DNA from: Protea cynaroides | Lineage: Eukaryota > Streptophyta > Magnoliopsida > Proteales > Proteaceae | NCBI GenBank assembly: GCA_028583415.1 | Contig: CM053269.1 | Location: 46,533,888-46,597,887, forward strand | Reading direction: 5' to 3' | Length of the DNA: 64,000 nucleotides | In this document: positions 32,311 to 45,100 of the stretch, piece after piece | Layout: each line of letters begins with the position of its first letter | Position numbering within the stretch: the first letter of the stretch is position 1 | Position numbers and translations under genes: made by a program | The notes under the pieces: generated by a model | What the model was told of the DNA's origin: nothing | The model's input: the letters and a program-made list of their open reading frames with translations, nothing else | Database searches by the model: none

Positions 32311-32337
32311 CTTTTGTAGTGAGACAACCATGTATGT

Positions 32338-32440
32338 ACTGAGGATCCTACCCATTCAAAGTGGATTGGCATAAATCTCGATCTATTCGAAATGCATCGA
32401 GATATACATGGATTCATTTTGAGTGGATGGGATCCTCACT
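32338..32440. repeat. Foldback element, about 103 bp
   Basis: TGAGGATCCTACCCATTCAA on the left pairs with the reverse complement of the right arm GAGTGGATGGGATCCTCA. Inner arms AAATCTCGAT and ATCGAGATAT surround a 13-nt loop. It abuts the next foldback element. Confidence 0.7.
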
Positions 32441-32457
32441 GCAAGGGTGGCCTCACT

Positions 32458-32682
32458 GGATCCAAATCGTCTCCTCCCTGTACTTCAGGGAGGTGGGAGA
32501 TGCCCCCGTCAAATGACCGACACGTGGCTCTCGGGAAAATCCGAGCCCCACGTCCGAGCCGACAGGGTCTGTTGGGTGTCGGCTCAAACATGGGTTCAGA
32601 TTTTTCCAAGAACCACGTGTCGGTCATCTGACGGGGGCGTCTCCCTCCTCCCTGAAGTACAGGGAGGAAACGATTTGAATCC
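32458..32682. mobile_element. Foldback MULE-type MITE, perfect 9-bp TSD
   Basis: The 225-bp element consists almost wholly of two arms of about 105 bp. They begin GGATCCAAATCGTCTCCTCC on the left and GGATTCAAATCGTTTCCTCC on the right in reverse complement. GGCCTCACT is directly repeated at 32449-32457 and 32683-32691. It is GC-rich compared with its surroundings. Overlapping ORFs on both strands are reflections of the palindrome. Confidence 0.85.
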
Positions 32683-32759
32683 GGCCTCACTACAAAGAAT
32701 CCCAGTCCGGTTTAACCATGTATGGTCGGTCCAGTTTTGGTTTGATCTTTAAAGTGAAC

Positions 32760-35700
32760 GGACACTTGTCTCTTTCGCTCGACCAGAGCCATGAACCTGC
32801 TCCGCTAACCCTGAGTGCCGTCCTCGAGTTGTACTCTCCTCTCTCTTTTTCCACCCCGGTATGAAAGAGCTTTTCTGTTGATTCCCCTCTCTTTCTCTTT
32901 TTTTTTATTTTTCTTCTCCTCTCTGTTTCCCATAGGCCCCTACCTTTCTCGGCAGTCTGGATAAGATTTTTGGAGGCCTGCTTTGACGGCCAAGATAATA
33001 CGGCTGCCCTTACCTTGAATTTCTGTTGGTAATTTCGTTGTTTCATTTATACTTTTACAAAACTCGCCCTCTTAAATTGTCATTGAATTTCTTCTGCGAC
33101 GTTTGATCATTATCAATTTCTGTTTTCTTTTGTGGTATACAGTATGATAACATTATCCAGAAAGGAAATCTCTAGTGAATCTTTGATTTGGATGTTATGT
33201 CTCAGAGGAGCTGCACTGGCATTGATGCCTTTTTGGGTTGCATTGCAACTTAATTAGAGATTATAGCATTTTTTCGATATAGGTAGACTTGGTGATTACC
33301 GTAAGCAGTACCCTCTGCTTTAGGTCGCTGTTTGCCTGTTGGTGCCATTGTTACTGCATTTATTTATAGAAAAACTTATTGTGTTGTCATTGCTATTAGT
33401 GTTACGGCAATTGTTTTTCTTTCTTGTTGTTAAGTTTTTTATTTTTTGGTTGAATTTCTTGTTGTGGAGCTACGTGACAGTTTATTTGTTGGCTGAGAAA
33501 AACATTTCCCTTGATTTAGTGTGGTGTAGGTGTCGATATTTTTGCATATCTTTAATGTCACAGAAGGTCTTGTGAACCTTTGTCTATTTGTGTTAGTAGA
33601 TTGTCCTTAAGTGTGTACCGTAGGAGGATTTTATCTTTCTAGTCCAATCAATGTAACAAGGCAATATGCCTTTGAAGGCCATAACTAAGAAGGAAGTCTG
33701 TGGAACCTGTGGTATGAATTTTGAGTTATTTGAGGGACTACCTATAAGATTTGCATTTCTTTGCCTTGTCAAAATGAGTAGTATATCAGGTAGTAATCCC
33801 CTTTCTAGACCTCTTTTGAATTCCTCTTTTTTCTGTTTGACTTAATTCCATACCTAAATTGAATTACCCTTTGTTGGGCATCCTCATCCATAGAACTTCA
33901 TACTCTCTTATTTGCCAGGAACTGAAATGAGATCAAGACACCTTCAGTCTCCAGTTACTTTTATTAGGCCCTGAATGTGGCTGTATTTACTCCGTAATTG
34001 ATACTTAACCAGAATGCAGGTGTTTGAGTTTTTTTAGTCAACCCCACAGTGCTCTTTGTGTAGGTTAGACTTCCCTGATTCATGCTACGTTACCAACACA
34101 AGGATTTGTACAAAACGATATGAATCTGCTACAAAGACAGTGGAGAAGAATATTGTAGAAACTCCTTTTCACTACTTCTATGGGCATTTATTTCCAATTT
34201 TATATGTCAAAGCAACTTTCTATTTGTGACGAGTAACCCAGGCAAAAGAAATGTGTGACTTGTAGTCTGAACTTGGAAGAGTCTGATGTGGTTATGGTTT
34301 TGAATTCTAGGTGCTGTGTAACATTGCATCCTGTAGGTGGCACAGAAAATCAGTCAAATGGCTGGATTTTCCAATGCCTAGATCTCATCTGAAAGATAGA
34401 AGCGCTGGTACGCTGCTTGCCAATACCTCCAGGCTCCACTTGCCTGCCTGCTGCAGCGGGCGACTTTTTTTGTTTCACAATAAGACCTGGACGATTATCC
34501 CTACCCAACCGGAAGAACACCATCTGTTTAAAATTATACACAAATTTGTATTAGATTTATGGGTTCTAGACTCCTAGTTCCTTGTTCATGACAGTAGGCT
34601 TTATTGTGGATTCTTCAGGACTGGTTCCTTGACAGGGGGGAGAGAGACAGCTCCAATTGGATTTATTTTTCATCTACTAGAATGTTACGCAGTTCAAATT
34701 CTTGATATTATTGATTTCCTTGTAGAAAATTTTGATTTATTTTTAAATTGAGATTCTTTGGCGAGCTCAGTCTCTTGACTCTCTTTGTTTTTGTTATTGG
34801 ATAATCTTGAATTGAGCTTTGATTTAATGGCTGTTCAAATTGTCGTAGACATAAGACTAACTGTTTGTTGGTATTTAGTTTGATTTTAGAAACAATTGGT
34901 ATATGTTATATAACTGATCAAAATTTTCAGTCTGTGAAAGGCTATTTTTCTACCTTGGGAACTTTCCTTGTTGAAAACTTTAAAATTTTGAAATGATCCA
35001 GACATATGTTATACTCGATGTGTGTGTGTGTGTGTGTGCTCTCTACACATAAATAGAAAGGGTATATTATGGGTTCAAACCATAAGAAGAAATTGAAGTA
35101 GCCATTTGGTGAACTGAACCATGAAGAGAATCTTCTAATAGAATGGTGGCAACACAATTTTTTTTTTTTTGTGAATAAAATCTATATTAAGAAAACCTGA
35201 TAGGGAAACAGAACGGCACCCCAAAAGGGAAAGCTGAGAAAAGCAGAAGGAAATTACACAAGAAGGGGAACGGGAAATCCTACCTACATTAGAACTGTAT
35301 AGGTAAATCCCAAGCTTTCTCAATGAATCTGATCCTATAATCGTTCAGACAGGAAGATGAAATGGGCTTGAGACACCCCTTGACTTCAAAATTAATAGCC
35401 TCCCAAATTTGGTTTAGACTTCTAGACTTGGAAGTCCAAGTTCTGAGATTCCACTCCATCCAGATGTGGTACATAGTAGCACTGAAAGCTAGCTTTTCCA
35501 ATGGTGGCACCTTTGATGACCAAATGTATGAGTGATTACATCATGGAGATCTTCAATTACAAGAATTGAGTTTGTTGAATTTGCTTTTATCATCCCTAAG
35601 GCATGAAATTTAAATGTGTGTGTGTGTGCTAGTAATATATTGGCATATCGTATGGCACAGTGTCCTTTGTCAACAAATATAACTGATTTCTCTGTATTTT

Positions 35701-36750
35701 GAAGTTCAGATCAGATTTTATGTTTTTGACATTTGGTTCCTTTATGGAATGGTGGCATCAAGCATTTCAGTGCCCTTAGCTATGGTTTTAGTGTAATGCG
35801 CGTTTGCCATAACCTTTTAGAGATCCATATCTTATCTTTCAATGTAGAGCCACAGTGAACCTCACCTAGGAAAGACTATTTTCGCAAGGTGGCATGCAAA
35901 ACGAATCCATATAGATTCACATAAAAGAGTTTCATTTGTTACAATTATATATTTTAGCTGTTTCTGTTATAGGCTTCAGAATATTCTTTCTCAAACTTTT
36001 GTGAGGCTTTACAGCTTGCTCTCCTTCTTATGGCTGTCTTTTTTTTTTTTTTTTTTTGCCATCTTCAACCACTTTAATATAACCTCCTGATCACTTTATT
36101 ATAGCCTGCATATCATTTTATTCAAAGTGCTTGTCTCACAATGAGTGAAAGGAAAGAATACATGCCTGGAGCTGCCTCAGGGTCGTTGGCTGGTGATTAA
36201 ATGCTCAATATTGATATTGGATTGCCAATCCACTGTGATAGTTCTGCTTGGTCCCTACTCATTCCAAACCCAGATCAGACAAATCCAATTGGTCCTCTAT
36301 GGGTCCTTAAAACCCTGCTTCTGATTGCCTATGAGAGGTTCGATTGATAAGTTCATCCAGGGGATTCAGTTTTCCCCAGGATATCATATAGGTGTGACTG
36401 CTTAGACTTCTGGGTCCAGACTAATGTCTTGCCTCTACAGCTCAGACACTGGGACTGCTTCCCCAACCTCTCATTTGCCATTGGTTTTATTTAACTTATA
36501 CTACCACAGTTTAATGTTGTAGGTTGTGATTCCATTTCTCTTGAACACAATTTTTTATCAGCTTTATTATTTTGTACTGTATACTTTTTTATGAATAACT
36601 TCCAGCTTTTTAGTTAGGGAACTCAGCTTTCTATGAAATAGTCTCAACTCTATGTTGTTTCTTTTCGAAGACATACTTGGAACTATCAATCCCATTATTT
36701 GTGACCAGCTAATACAATCCTTTCTATTTTTATTAAATTTTTTTTAGCAG
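32760..36750 (+). other. 5' region of the SAM gene: probable promoter, 5' UTR and intron
   Basis: Around 32.82-33.03 kb there are CT-rich pyrimidine patches of the sort found in plant core promoters and leaders. A possible donor (TTGGTAATTT) lies near 33030. A good acceptor (TTTTTTTAGCAG) ends at 36750, twelve bases before the ATG, which implies a long intron in the leader. No upstream coding exon was recognised. The stretch also holds a truncated LINE at 35.15-35.5 kb. Confidence 0.4.
35152..35499 (-). mobile_element. 5'-truncated LINE with 10-bp TSD
   Basis: AATGGTGGCA is repeated at 35142-35151 and 35500-35509. A T run at about 35157-35170 is the poly(A) tail of a minus-strand element. 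The minus strand encodes a LINE pol C-terminal piece (KLAFSATMYHIWMEWNLR). The TSD and tail show target-primed insertion of a dead-on-arrival copy. Confidence 0.8.
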
Positions 36751-36761
36751 GTTTGCATCTG

Positions 36762-37925
36762 ATGGCAAAAGCAAAGCACAGGCGGCTGGCAGCAATTGCC
36801 AGAAATAAAGATAATGCTTTTGGTAGCCTTGTGGATACTTCAATTTCTGAAACTTATGAAGAAGATAATTGGGTGATAGTTAAGAAGCAGAAAATTACCA
36901 TCCTGGTTCCTCCTCTATCAGCACCCAACAAGTCTAAAACCAAAAGACTTCGAACAAATAAAGTACAAGCGAAGTCCAAAAAAGAGGTTAAATGCAGACC
37001 ACTAGTTCCAATTGAAACACAGCCTTGCAAATCTTCGCAGGATGGATGGGAAAAGAACTCTGCACTAGCTTCTACTGAGAATGCTCAAATCGGCGAAGGA
37101 AGTCTTGTCTCTCGGCCTTATCCTGAAAAAAAGAAGTTACGACAGACTGCTACAACCAAAAAACTCCGAACAAATAAAATGAAAGTGAAGTCCAAAAGAA
37201 TAGTCAACCGTAGATCACTGGTTCCAATCGAGACACATCCTAGCAAGAATTTAGAGGATGGAGGGGAGAAGACCTTTCCACTAGCTCCCTCAGAGGATAT
37301 TCAAATTGGAGGAGGAACTCTTGCCTTTCGACCTGATTCTGCAATGGATAACTTACCTCAGCCAGCTACCACAGAAAGGTTGGATTTGCCAGATCAGGAT
37401 GTTCGAGAATCATTAATGCAACCACCATGTTTAGATTTTGTTTGTGAAGAACCTCTGCCTAGCGCATTTGAACCCTTGAAACCAATAGAGGCACCCAGAG
37501 TTTCTGATGATATGAAGCAGCCATCTCCTCCTTCAGATGCCTGTGATGAACATATGTTTGGCACCTATACACCCTTGAAAACAGTAGCAGCGCCAAACTT
37601 TTCAGAAAGTATTAAACAGCCATATCTTCCTCTGAATGTTTGTCACAATTCGGTTGGCTGCCTGGTTAGGGGTTCATTGCAGCATCGAAGAATGCGGGCC
37701 TTGAACCTTGAGAGGAAGCTGCAAAGAGCTGGTGGGTTGAGTAAGTGGTTAGTGTCACAGGGTCTGGGACAGTTTGTACAAATATTTCAGAGAAAAAATG
37801 TCAATAAATTTCAGTTGGTGAATCTGACTATGAACAAGCTCAAAGATATGGGTGCAGATGCAGTGGGCCCCAGGAGAAAACTGATACATGCCCTTGATTG
37901 TCTCTGTCAGCCATACCACTTTTAA
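36762..37925 (+). CDS. SAM-domain protein, 387 aa
   Basis: The open frame runs from ATG 36762 to a stop at 37923-37925 without introns. An acceptor at 36750 indicates an upstream exon that is probably non-coding, though a coding one is possible since the frame stays open to the acceptor. Near the N-terminus is DNWVIVKKQKITILVPP, as in plant SAM proteins of the At5g23680 type. Residues 60-131 and 132-203 are a 72-residue tandem duplication rich in Lys/Arg (TKRLRTNK / TKKLRTNK). A shorter repeat of about 32 residues follows near 235-300. Residues about 324-381 form the SAM domain (GGLSKWLVSQGLGQFVQIF, then LKDMGADAVGPRRKLIHALD). SAM domains mediate protein or RNA binding; the role of this protein is not known. 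A nuclear location is plausible from the basic repeats. Confidence 0.88.
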   Translation: MAKAKHRRLAAIARNKDNAFGSLVDTSISETYEEDNWVIVKKQKITILVPPLSAPNKSKTKRLRTNKVQAKSKKEVKCRPLVPIETQPCKSSQDGWEKNSALASTENAQIGEGSLVSRPYPEKKKLRQTATTKKLRTNKMKVKSKRIVNRRSLVPIETHPSKNLEDGGEKTFPLAPSEDIQIGGGTLAFRPDSAMDNLPQPATTERLDLPDQDVRESLMQPPCLDFVCEEPLPSAFEPLKPIEAPRVSDDMKQPSPPSDACDEHMFGTYTPLKTVAAPNFSESIKQPYLPLNVCHNSVGCLVRGSLQHRRMRALNLERKLQRAGGLSKWLVSQGLGQFVQIFQRKNVNKFQLVNLTMNKLKDMGADAVGPRRKLIHALDCLCQPYHF

Positions 37926-37993
37926 GACTTAAAGATGCACCAATGGTTCAGAGTTAAGTATTTTGTAACCAGTTGGATTTGATGGACAGAAAG

Positions 37994-38243
37994 TTAAGCT
38001 GCTGCTTTTTTATGGATATTTGGTTGGGAAATCAAATAACCTGCTCTACATGGATCGGAATTGGTGTATAGCATGAAAATACTTGAGTCAGCTACTATTC
38101 CAAGTTGGTGTTGTTAACTTAAGCTGCTGCTTTTTTATGTAGATTAATTTTGGTTGGGAAATCAAATAACCTGCTCCACATGGATCGGAATTGGTGTATA
38201 TCATGAAAATACTTGAGTCAGCTACTATTCCAAGTTAGTGTTG
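37994..38243. repeat. 125-bp tandem duplication in the SAM gene 3' region
   Basis: Two copies begin TTAAGCTGCTGCTTTTTTATG (37994 and 38119) and run through TTGGTTGGGAAATCAAATAA to CTATTCCAAGTTRGTGTTG. They differ by a few substitutions and a small insertion. They lie 70 bp past the stop codon, most likely in the 3' UTR. Confidence 0.9.
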
Positions 38244-38760
38244 TAACTTATAACTACAATAATGGGGCCATCTTGATGGTTACTTGATTCCAGTCTGATT
38301 GAAAATTTTGGAAGTGCCTAAATTTTTTATTTTATTTTATTATTGCTATATCTACCTACAGTAACAAGACAGGGATGTTGGAGCCCAGTTGGAAATGAAT
38401 TTTCGTTTTGAGTCCGATTAAAATCAAGTGGATTTAGTTGGAAAAAAAAAATCTTATAAATCCTGTTGAAGTATTTAATCTAAAAACTTAAACTATTAGG
38501 TGGAGAGATCAATTACAATATGAAGACATCTAAAGGTCAAGTTTAAACTTTTGATTTGATACTTTAACATGATATCCAAGCCATTAGAGTCTTGTGTTCA
38601 TTAAACATCCATGTATGGTCACATAAAGAAGAGATCACATATGTTGTATACTGCCACTCAACAGGAAGATATGTGAGGGGCAGTGTTTAAATAATTCCAT
38701 GTTGAAAAATGTTGGGACCTCAATGCTTCCAAATATTAATTAGTCTCTCCACCTATTAAC

Positions 38761-40737
38761 TGTTAGGATCGGGAGAACACAAACAAACAAGAAGCACACG
38801 AAGAATTAACGTGGTTCAACACCCCATCGTGGGATGCCTACATCCACCAGAGAAAAGAGTGACTTTCTTCTATTCTCAATAACAGTCTACAAAATTCTCT
38901 ACCTGACAGGCCTATCTCATCTGTCAGCCTTACAGCGTTCCAGCTCTCCACTGTCAGAGGAGAATCCTCTACAGCCCTTGTAGCCTTACCTAGGTTTTCC
39001 CACACAGAGACAATTTATAGGGAAACCTAGAAACCCTAATCCCACCACAATTATAAGTTTATCCCCGTACATGTAATAGACTCATACTCTAATACAAATA
39101 CTACCCCTTATAATTATGTGGACCCCACAGAATACAAGACACCAACCCAACAAATCTCCACCTGGCTTGGATTCTGCAAACCACCTTGAAGAAAACTCGT
39201 TGATGTTGATTCTGTAAATCCGTATCTGCCAAAACGCTACACCCAAACCAGCATAGCCCACACCCCGTCTGGGTGTCCCGTACAGCTCACCGCCGCACGA
39301 TGTGAAGTGACTCCATCTCTCCCACTGCTGCAGCATCACCGGAAAGATCACCGTCACTCACAGTCCTCCTGCAACTCCAGTTGCATCTGGAACCCGAGTC
39401 TCTCACCACCGCACCTCCATTGCAGCCCTTGAGAACCGACTCCTTATCCCAGCCCTTTGCAACTCCAATTGCACCTGGAACCCAAGCCTCTCACCTCTGC
39501 ATCTCCAATGCAGACTTAGAGATCCGACTCCTTGTCCCAGCCCGCCAGTCATCCTTTACCCACGGTGCAACATAAACTGGCCATTATGTGCATCGTTCCG
39601 GGATTCAATCCCATCATCAGATCCAACACTCGATCCGATCAGATCCTCGAACAGCTACCATCGTCCCATCAATCTGAACACGATCTGCCAGCCGTCGTTG
39701 ACCATCCACTCCAGTAGCACCAAGACCCACGTGCGATACCACCTGGTGTAATACCATCCACTCGACTACCACCAAGATCCACGTGCGATCCTATCACAAG
39801 CGAGAATGCCACATGAGATAACATCTTCCCCAAATTTATTTCCATACCAGGAAACCTTACTAGATGGAGATTTACCTTCGCCATCTCTTCTTGTCGGCAC
39901 AAAACTACTATTTGAATAAACAAAGAGATGTAGAAATTTCACCCAAAGAAACAGAGGCTTCTGTACGGAGCAAATAACTTGACTTAGAAAACTCCAATAA
40001 AAAATCTGACCGTACAGATTGACGAACTATGTGTCCTCTACCTGCTGTCCAAAAATCAGCCCAATCGGACTACGGATGACCTCCCGATCGTCTGTTTGAT
40101 CACGGTTGCGCAAATCACCTACGCCCAGAAAAACTGCTACTCTCTTTTTCTTCTTCTTATGATGCTAAACCCTAACCCTAATCCGTTTTTGTCCTATTTA
40201 AAAGATTAAATACAAGACAAAAAGAATGAGTTTAAAACACACAAAGGTTTGGACCTTTATCTACAAACCCTAAGCATCATTGTACTAGGGTTTCCCATGG
40301 AAACCCTTCTCACGGATTCAGTCCTTTTTTTTTCTTCTTCTTCTTCATACTGCGTACCTCCTTCGTTCTTCAAAGAACCCTAGCTCTGATACCACTTGTT
40401 AGGATCGGGAGAACGCAAACAAACAAGAAGCACACGAAGAATTAACGTGGTTCAACACCCCATCGTGGGATGCCTACATCCACCAGAGAAAATATTGACT
40501 TTCTTCTATTCCCAAGAACAGTCTACAAAATTCTCTACCTAACAGGCCTATCTCATCTGTCAGCCTTACAGCGTTCCAGCTCTCCACTGTCAGAGGAGAA
40601 TCCTCTACAGCCCTTGTAGCCTTACCCCACCACAATTATAAGTTTATCCCCGTACATGTAATGGACTCATACCCTAATACAAATACTACCCCTTATAATT
40701 ATGTGGACCCCACAGAATACAAGACACAACCCAACAA
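38761..40737 (-). mobile_element. TRIM-like LTR element, second family (copy 1)
   Basis: The LTRs at 38761-39152 and 40397-40737 begin TGTTAGGATCGGGAG and end CCCAACA in plus orientation; the right one lacks about 50 bp. The minus strand has the PBS TGGTATCAGAGCTA next to the right LTR, so the element points left. The flanks TTAAC and ATAAC are an imperfect target duplication. The 1244-bp interior holds an internal tandem repeat (39369-39543) and no recognisable gag or pol. It lies between the SAM gene and the synthetase gene. Confidence 0.85.
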
Positions 40738-41975
40738 TAACTTGATCTTTTGGGTTTGATACTAAGCAGTCACTTGGTTGATAAGGACAAGGTTATAGAA
40801 TCCTAGCCTAGATGAATTGCGATCTTAGGGAGAAAGTTCAGTATGTGAGTATTCTCTCACATCTTATATATATATATATATATATATATTTATTTATTAT
40901 TTTGATTGGTAAATTGAACTTATAACTTCTTAATTCTAAGTTATTGATTTTTACCAACTGAATTATCCCCATGACACATTTCTAGCAAGGTACTATTGTT
41001 CATAATTGATTTAGAATTCCTAAGATCTTAATGTAAACTCTAAAGCAAAATTAAGAAAATTATGAATAATACAAACCTGCTAAAATTGTGTCAAATCATG
41101 GACAATAAATTTGAACCCAAACCAATAAAAAAAAGAAGAAGTAACTATGGTTCTAAGTTTCATGGGCAATAAATCTGAACCCAAATCAATCAAACCAAAG
41201 GAATCAGGCGGAACCCAACTCGAAACAACCTAGTTACATCCCGCCCCATTAGAGAAATTGATGCTAGTTTTTTACTGGAAAAAACCAGGATGGACTCTTC
41301 GGTTGCAAGGAACAGGGACTAAATGGAACATAATACCAAAAAATAAAAAAAATAGATGGAAGAGAAGTGAATTTTTTAATCCTAATATTTTTTTTTTTAT
41401 AATCCATCACTCATTCTAAATCATTCTTAAATTTGTTTTTTTTTTTTTAAATATTATTTTATTTGCAAAATAAAATAAGAAAAGGACACAGTTTTTACTT
41501 ATTGTCGTGTATACACACGATTATACATGAGGCCTTTCAACCATAATGAAAAGGTTAAAGGTTAATTCCGGATTACATTTCACACCCCATGAGGGAGGGA
41601 AGGACAACGATTTTTTCCGAAGAAGAAATTTAACTTTTCTTCCCATTCGCTTTTTACTTGTAACCAAACGGGGTAGAAGTAAGATACGGAAAAAGAGCGG
41701 AAAAGCCAAAAAGACGAAAACGGACGTGATTACCATATCTTTGTATCATCAAACGGCTCATTTCGCTGCTCCCGCGTTATCTTCCTAATGTTCTCAAGGT
41801 CTCACCTTGAAGCCCTGAACAACTTGCTTTGCTTCCTTCTTGACGCTGAAGCCCGACCACTTCACGAAGCTATTTTCAGCTTTCTGTTCTTGGGATTTGA
41901 GTGTTTGATTCCTTAGACTGGAAACCCTTCTTACTCCTTGGCTTCATTCAGAGTTCGTGATTTACTGATTCTCCA
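40738..41975. promoter_or_regulatory. Intergenic with probable promoter of the valyl-tRNA synthetase gene
   Basis: The left part is AT-rich with a (TA)n run and poly-T tracts. From about 41.78 kb the sequence becomes less AT-rich and leads into the ATG at 41976, consistent with a leader. No TATA box was assigned with confidence. Confidence 0.35.
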
Positions 41976-42111
41976 ATGGCTTTGTCCCATCCATCCCTAT
42001 TTTCTACTTGCTTTGTTCATAGATTTAATCCTCTTCTCTTCTCTCAACACCGCCGAAGAATTCAGAGTTCTCGTTGGAATATCAACCTTCTCCGGCATAG
42101 ACTTTTTGCAG
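41976..42111 (+). CDS. Valyl-tRNA synthetase exon 1 (transit peptide)
   Basis: The ATG at 41976 opens MALSHPSLFSTCFVHRF. The donor is CAG/GTATGG and the exit phase is 1 (G completed by TT to give Val). The sequence has the composition of an organelle-targeting peptide. An in-frame continuation into the intron gives only 27 more codons. Confidence 0.85.
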
Positions 42112-45100
42112 GTATGGAATCCTCTAAGTTCGATAGCTTTGAATTACTTTTACATCCATTTGTTGAAGCAGGTAGAGATACATTTGCGGTTTTATGAATT
42201 GGAACGGTAACCAGATTGAATGCTATTTAAATTTCGTAAGCATGAACTGTATCAGCCGTGTTGGTAACTTGGTCGGCTCCAAAACATGTATCCAGCTGTT
42301 CTGTCGTCTTCCATGTTTGTAGAGTTGAACGAGAGTTGGCCCCGATAAAAGAATATAGGGGTTTCATCAGGCGCAGCGCCAACATTTTCCACGTTCGAAG
42401 AATACTACATTGATTTAGGAATGCTTTTAGCTGTATATTTTGCTGGGTTTGTTGCATTGAGTCAAACGTACCCTGGACCCAAAATAATTCAGTCACTAGC
42501 CAACCTTAAATAACCCATCAAACTTATGAAACACGGTTAAGCATGCACGCTCACATGTCGTTCAAGTGAGCAAGAGGATTCAATACTTATTGGTTTTAAC
42601 TGAAAAGAAAGACTCAGATCCCATGTGAAAGATATGTTTTGCTAAATTCAGTAAATACCTACATGGGACAATAACATTTCCGAATCAGACTGTTGTGCAA
42701 TTTTTGTTTATAGAAACTAGGTCAACTTCTTAAACTGATAATAAATCATCATGAAGGAATCTATCAATTGGAAAGAGTGAACATCAACAGCCTGGTGGGC
42801 TTAGTCAATGACTCAATATTACCAGTAGATGACAATAATAAGGGATTGCCCGTCGTGCTGGTTTCTACATCTACAATTTCTGACCAGTTACATCACCAGA
42901 AAAGAGTGATTGGTGCAGGTTGATGGGCCTAAATTGCAAGTAAGACCGTAACAGGTAGTAAGAATGTGATCTAGAACATATCGTCGGCAATTTGTTGCTC
43001 CAACCTCTAATAGATTTCAGGGGCTGAATAAGATGTGTTGATAAAGCCAATTGGTTGGGACTAGGAAATGACAATGATGTGTTTGATGATATGACCATCA
43101 GCAAAAGGGACATTTCCAACCCGAAAAGGATCCTAGGAAAAAATTAAACCCTGGCAAGGATACGATATCTTGCCAAACTTGTTCTAGATCCTGCTTATAG
43201 AGATTACTCCTTAAATGAAGGATATGGTGGATTATTCTTAGCTTTCCAAAAATAAAAAGAGTACTCTCCAATCAATTCACTAGTAGAGGGTTATGACTGC
43301 TACAAGTCTGCTTTTTTATGCAGTTGCCAGGGAAAATCAGTTGATGCCAAGGAGGTATTGAACTATGTTCTCTCTCTTTTTAAAGTGGAGTAGGTTTTCC
43401 TTGCTACTCTTATTGCTTTTCAGATCAGATGGAAAGTCAAGTGTTAGGGGAAGAAAAGCAAAGTTCTTAGGAAGTTATTTGCCTTTTGTAATCCGTTACT
43501 TACGATCGATGGAAGGAAATATAGGCAGGCTATATTGAAGGAGAACAGAAAACCTTCAATACCTTACCTTCTTGGGCTTGAGCATTTCCTCTATTTAAGG
43601 AATGTTTGGCATGCTGATTTTGCAGACTGATTAAAATCTTAACACATACTAGCTTTTGAGTTAGGACCTGTTTTGTTAAGGTATTTATTCCTACAGGATT
43701 TCCTTGCATTGTGGGGCATCTTGCACTTTCTATTTGTTTCTCAAATAAACATTTTTACCTATTAAGAAAAAACATTTGATGGCCTATTGAGGTTGTTGAG
43801 ATCTGTAGGTATTACAGTTCTGATTGAAGCTTGCAAATCCAATGATTATACCATAGAGATAAATTCTGGTTGAGGCTTGCAAAAATCCATTGATTATACC
43901 TTGGATTGATGAAAAGCTAGTTGTTCATCTAATTTGTTTTTATTTTTTATTTTTTATGAGCATATATCAGAGATTTTCAATCCCCTCCACCTATACATGA
44001 TCACCATCACGCCTCTGGAGTGATTCAAAAGGTTTTTAATTCTCTGGAGGGGTTCTGACTAGTAATGCTTTTGGCACAATTTTGATTCTCTACGTTGGTT
44101 CTTTTATTTTTGCTCTTTTGGAGTTTTTTTTTTATGGTTTTTCGCTTCCCATTTTTATGATCTTTCTCATTTTCCATGGGGATCAGTAATTGTTCATTCA
44201 CTGCTAGTATCACTTGGAAGAATAAAAAAGTGCTCGAATCACTCTAGAAATCGAACCTTTGAACCACGTGGATGAAAGTGTCTTTCCTGTGAATGTAGGG
44301 TTGTGACTGAAAATACTGTAAATTGCTGAACTATATGCTTGGTGTACCACATGGTAATTGTACAAAGAGAAGTTCTATTTTATGTAGAATTGTCAGAGTA
44401 CATGTGTTTTATGCCTGGACAAGTAGGATAGATGCTGATTCAAGCTGGTTTTATTGGGAAATGCAGTTGTGGGAAAATATATCGAACAAAGTACTTCTCA
44501 GTATACTACTATACTTGATTGATTAAGTTTAAATCCCCCTGCCTCCAATATTAGTGTGGCTTGATTGGTTAAGTTTCATTTAGTCAAGGCATCATATATG
44601 TAACTAAACTGCAATGCGTTGTTTATGTTTTTTGCAGCTAGTACTTGCATCCTGTTTTATGTTTTACCATAATTGTTGGATGTATGATTTTTCTGGGATC
44701 TATGAAAAAATATTAATGTTTGAAGTTGTAAACCATTCATTTAAAGAAAAATAGATTTATACATCTTTTACCATGCCTATAGCTCATTTTTATTGTTGGC
44801 TTGTAGCTATGTTGATTTTGTGGGTTTGTTTGTGGTCATTTCTTGAATTTTTTTTTTTTCATATTTCAGTTGCTGCATCAGAGAAAGGGGTATTCACCTC
44901 TCCAGAGACAGCAAAATCATTCGACTTTACTTCTGAAGAACGGATATACAATTGGTAACTCATACGAAGATGGTTATTATTACTCATTCAATGTCTTCTT
45001 TACTTATTTCACTTGATAAGAGAATGATTAGCCAATATTATAAACCTAAATTGGCAAGGATGTAATAAAAACTACTCCTTTCAAATACATGTAGAAAGAT

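Noticed and set aside
32436..32752. Three overlapping ORFs of 79-109 codons on both strands
   Set aside because: They arise from the open, GC-rich foldback element and mirror one another.
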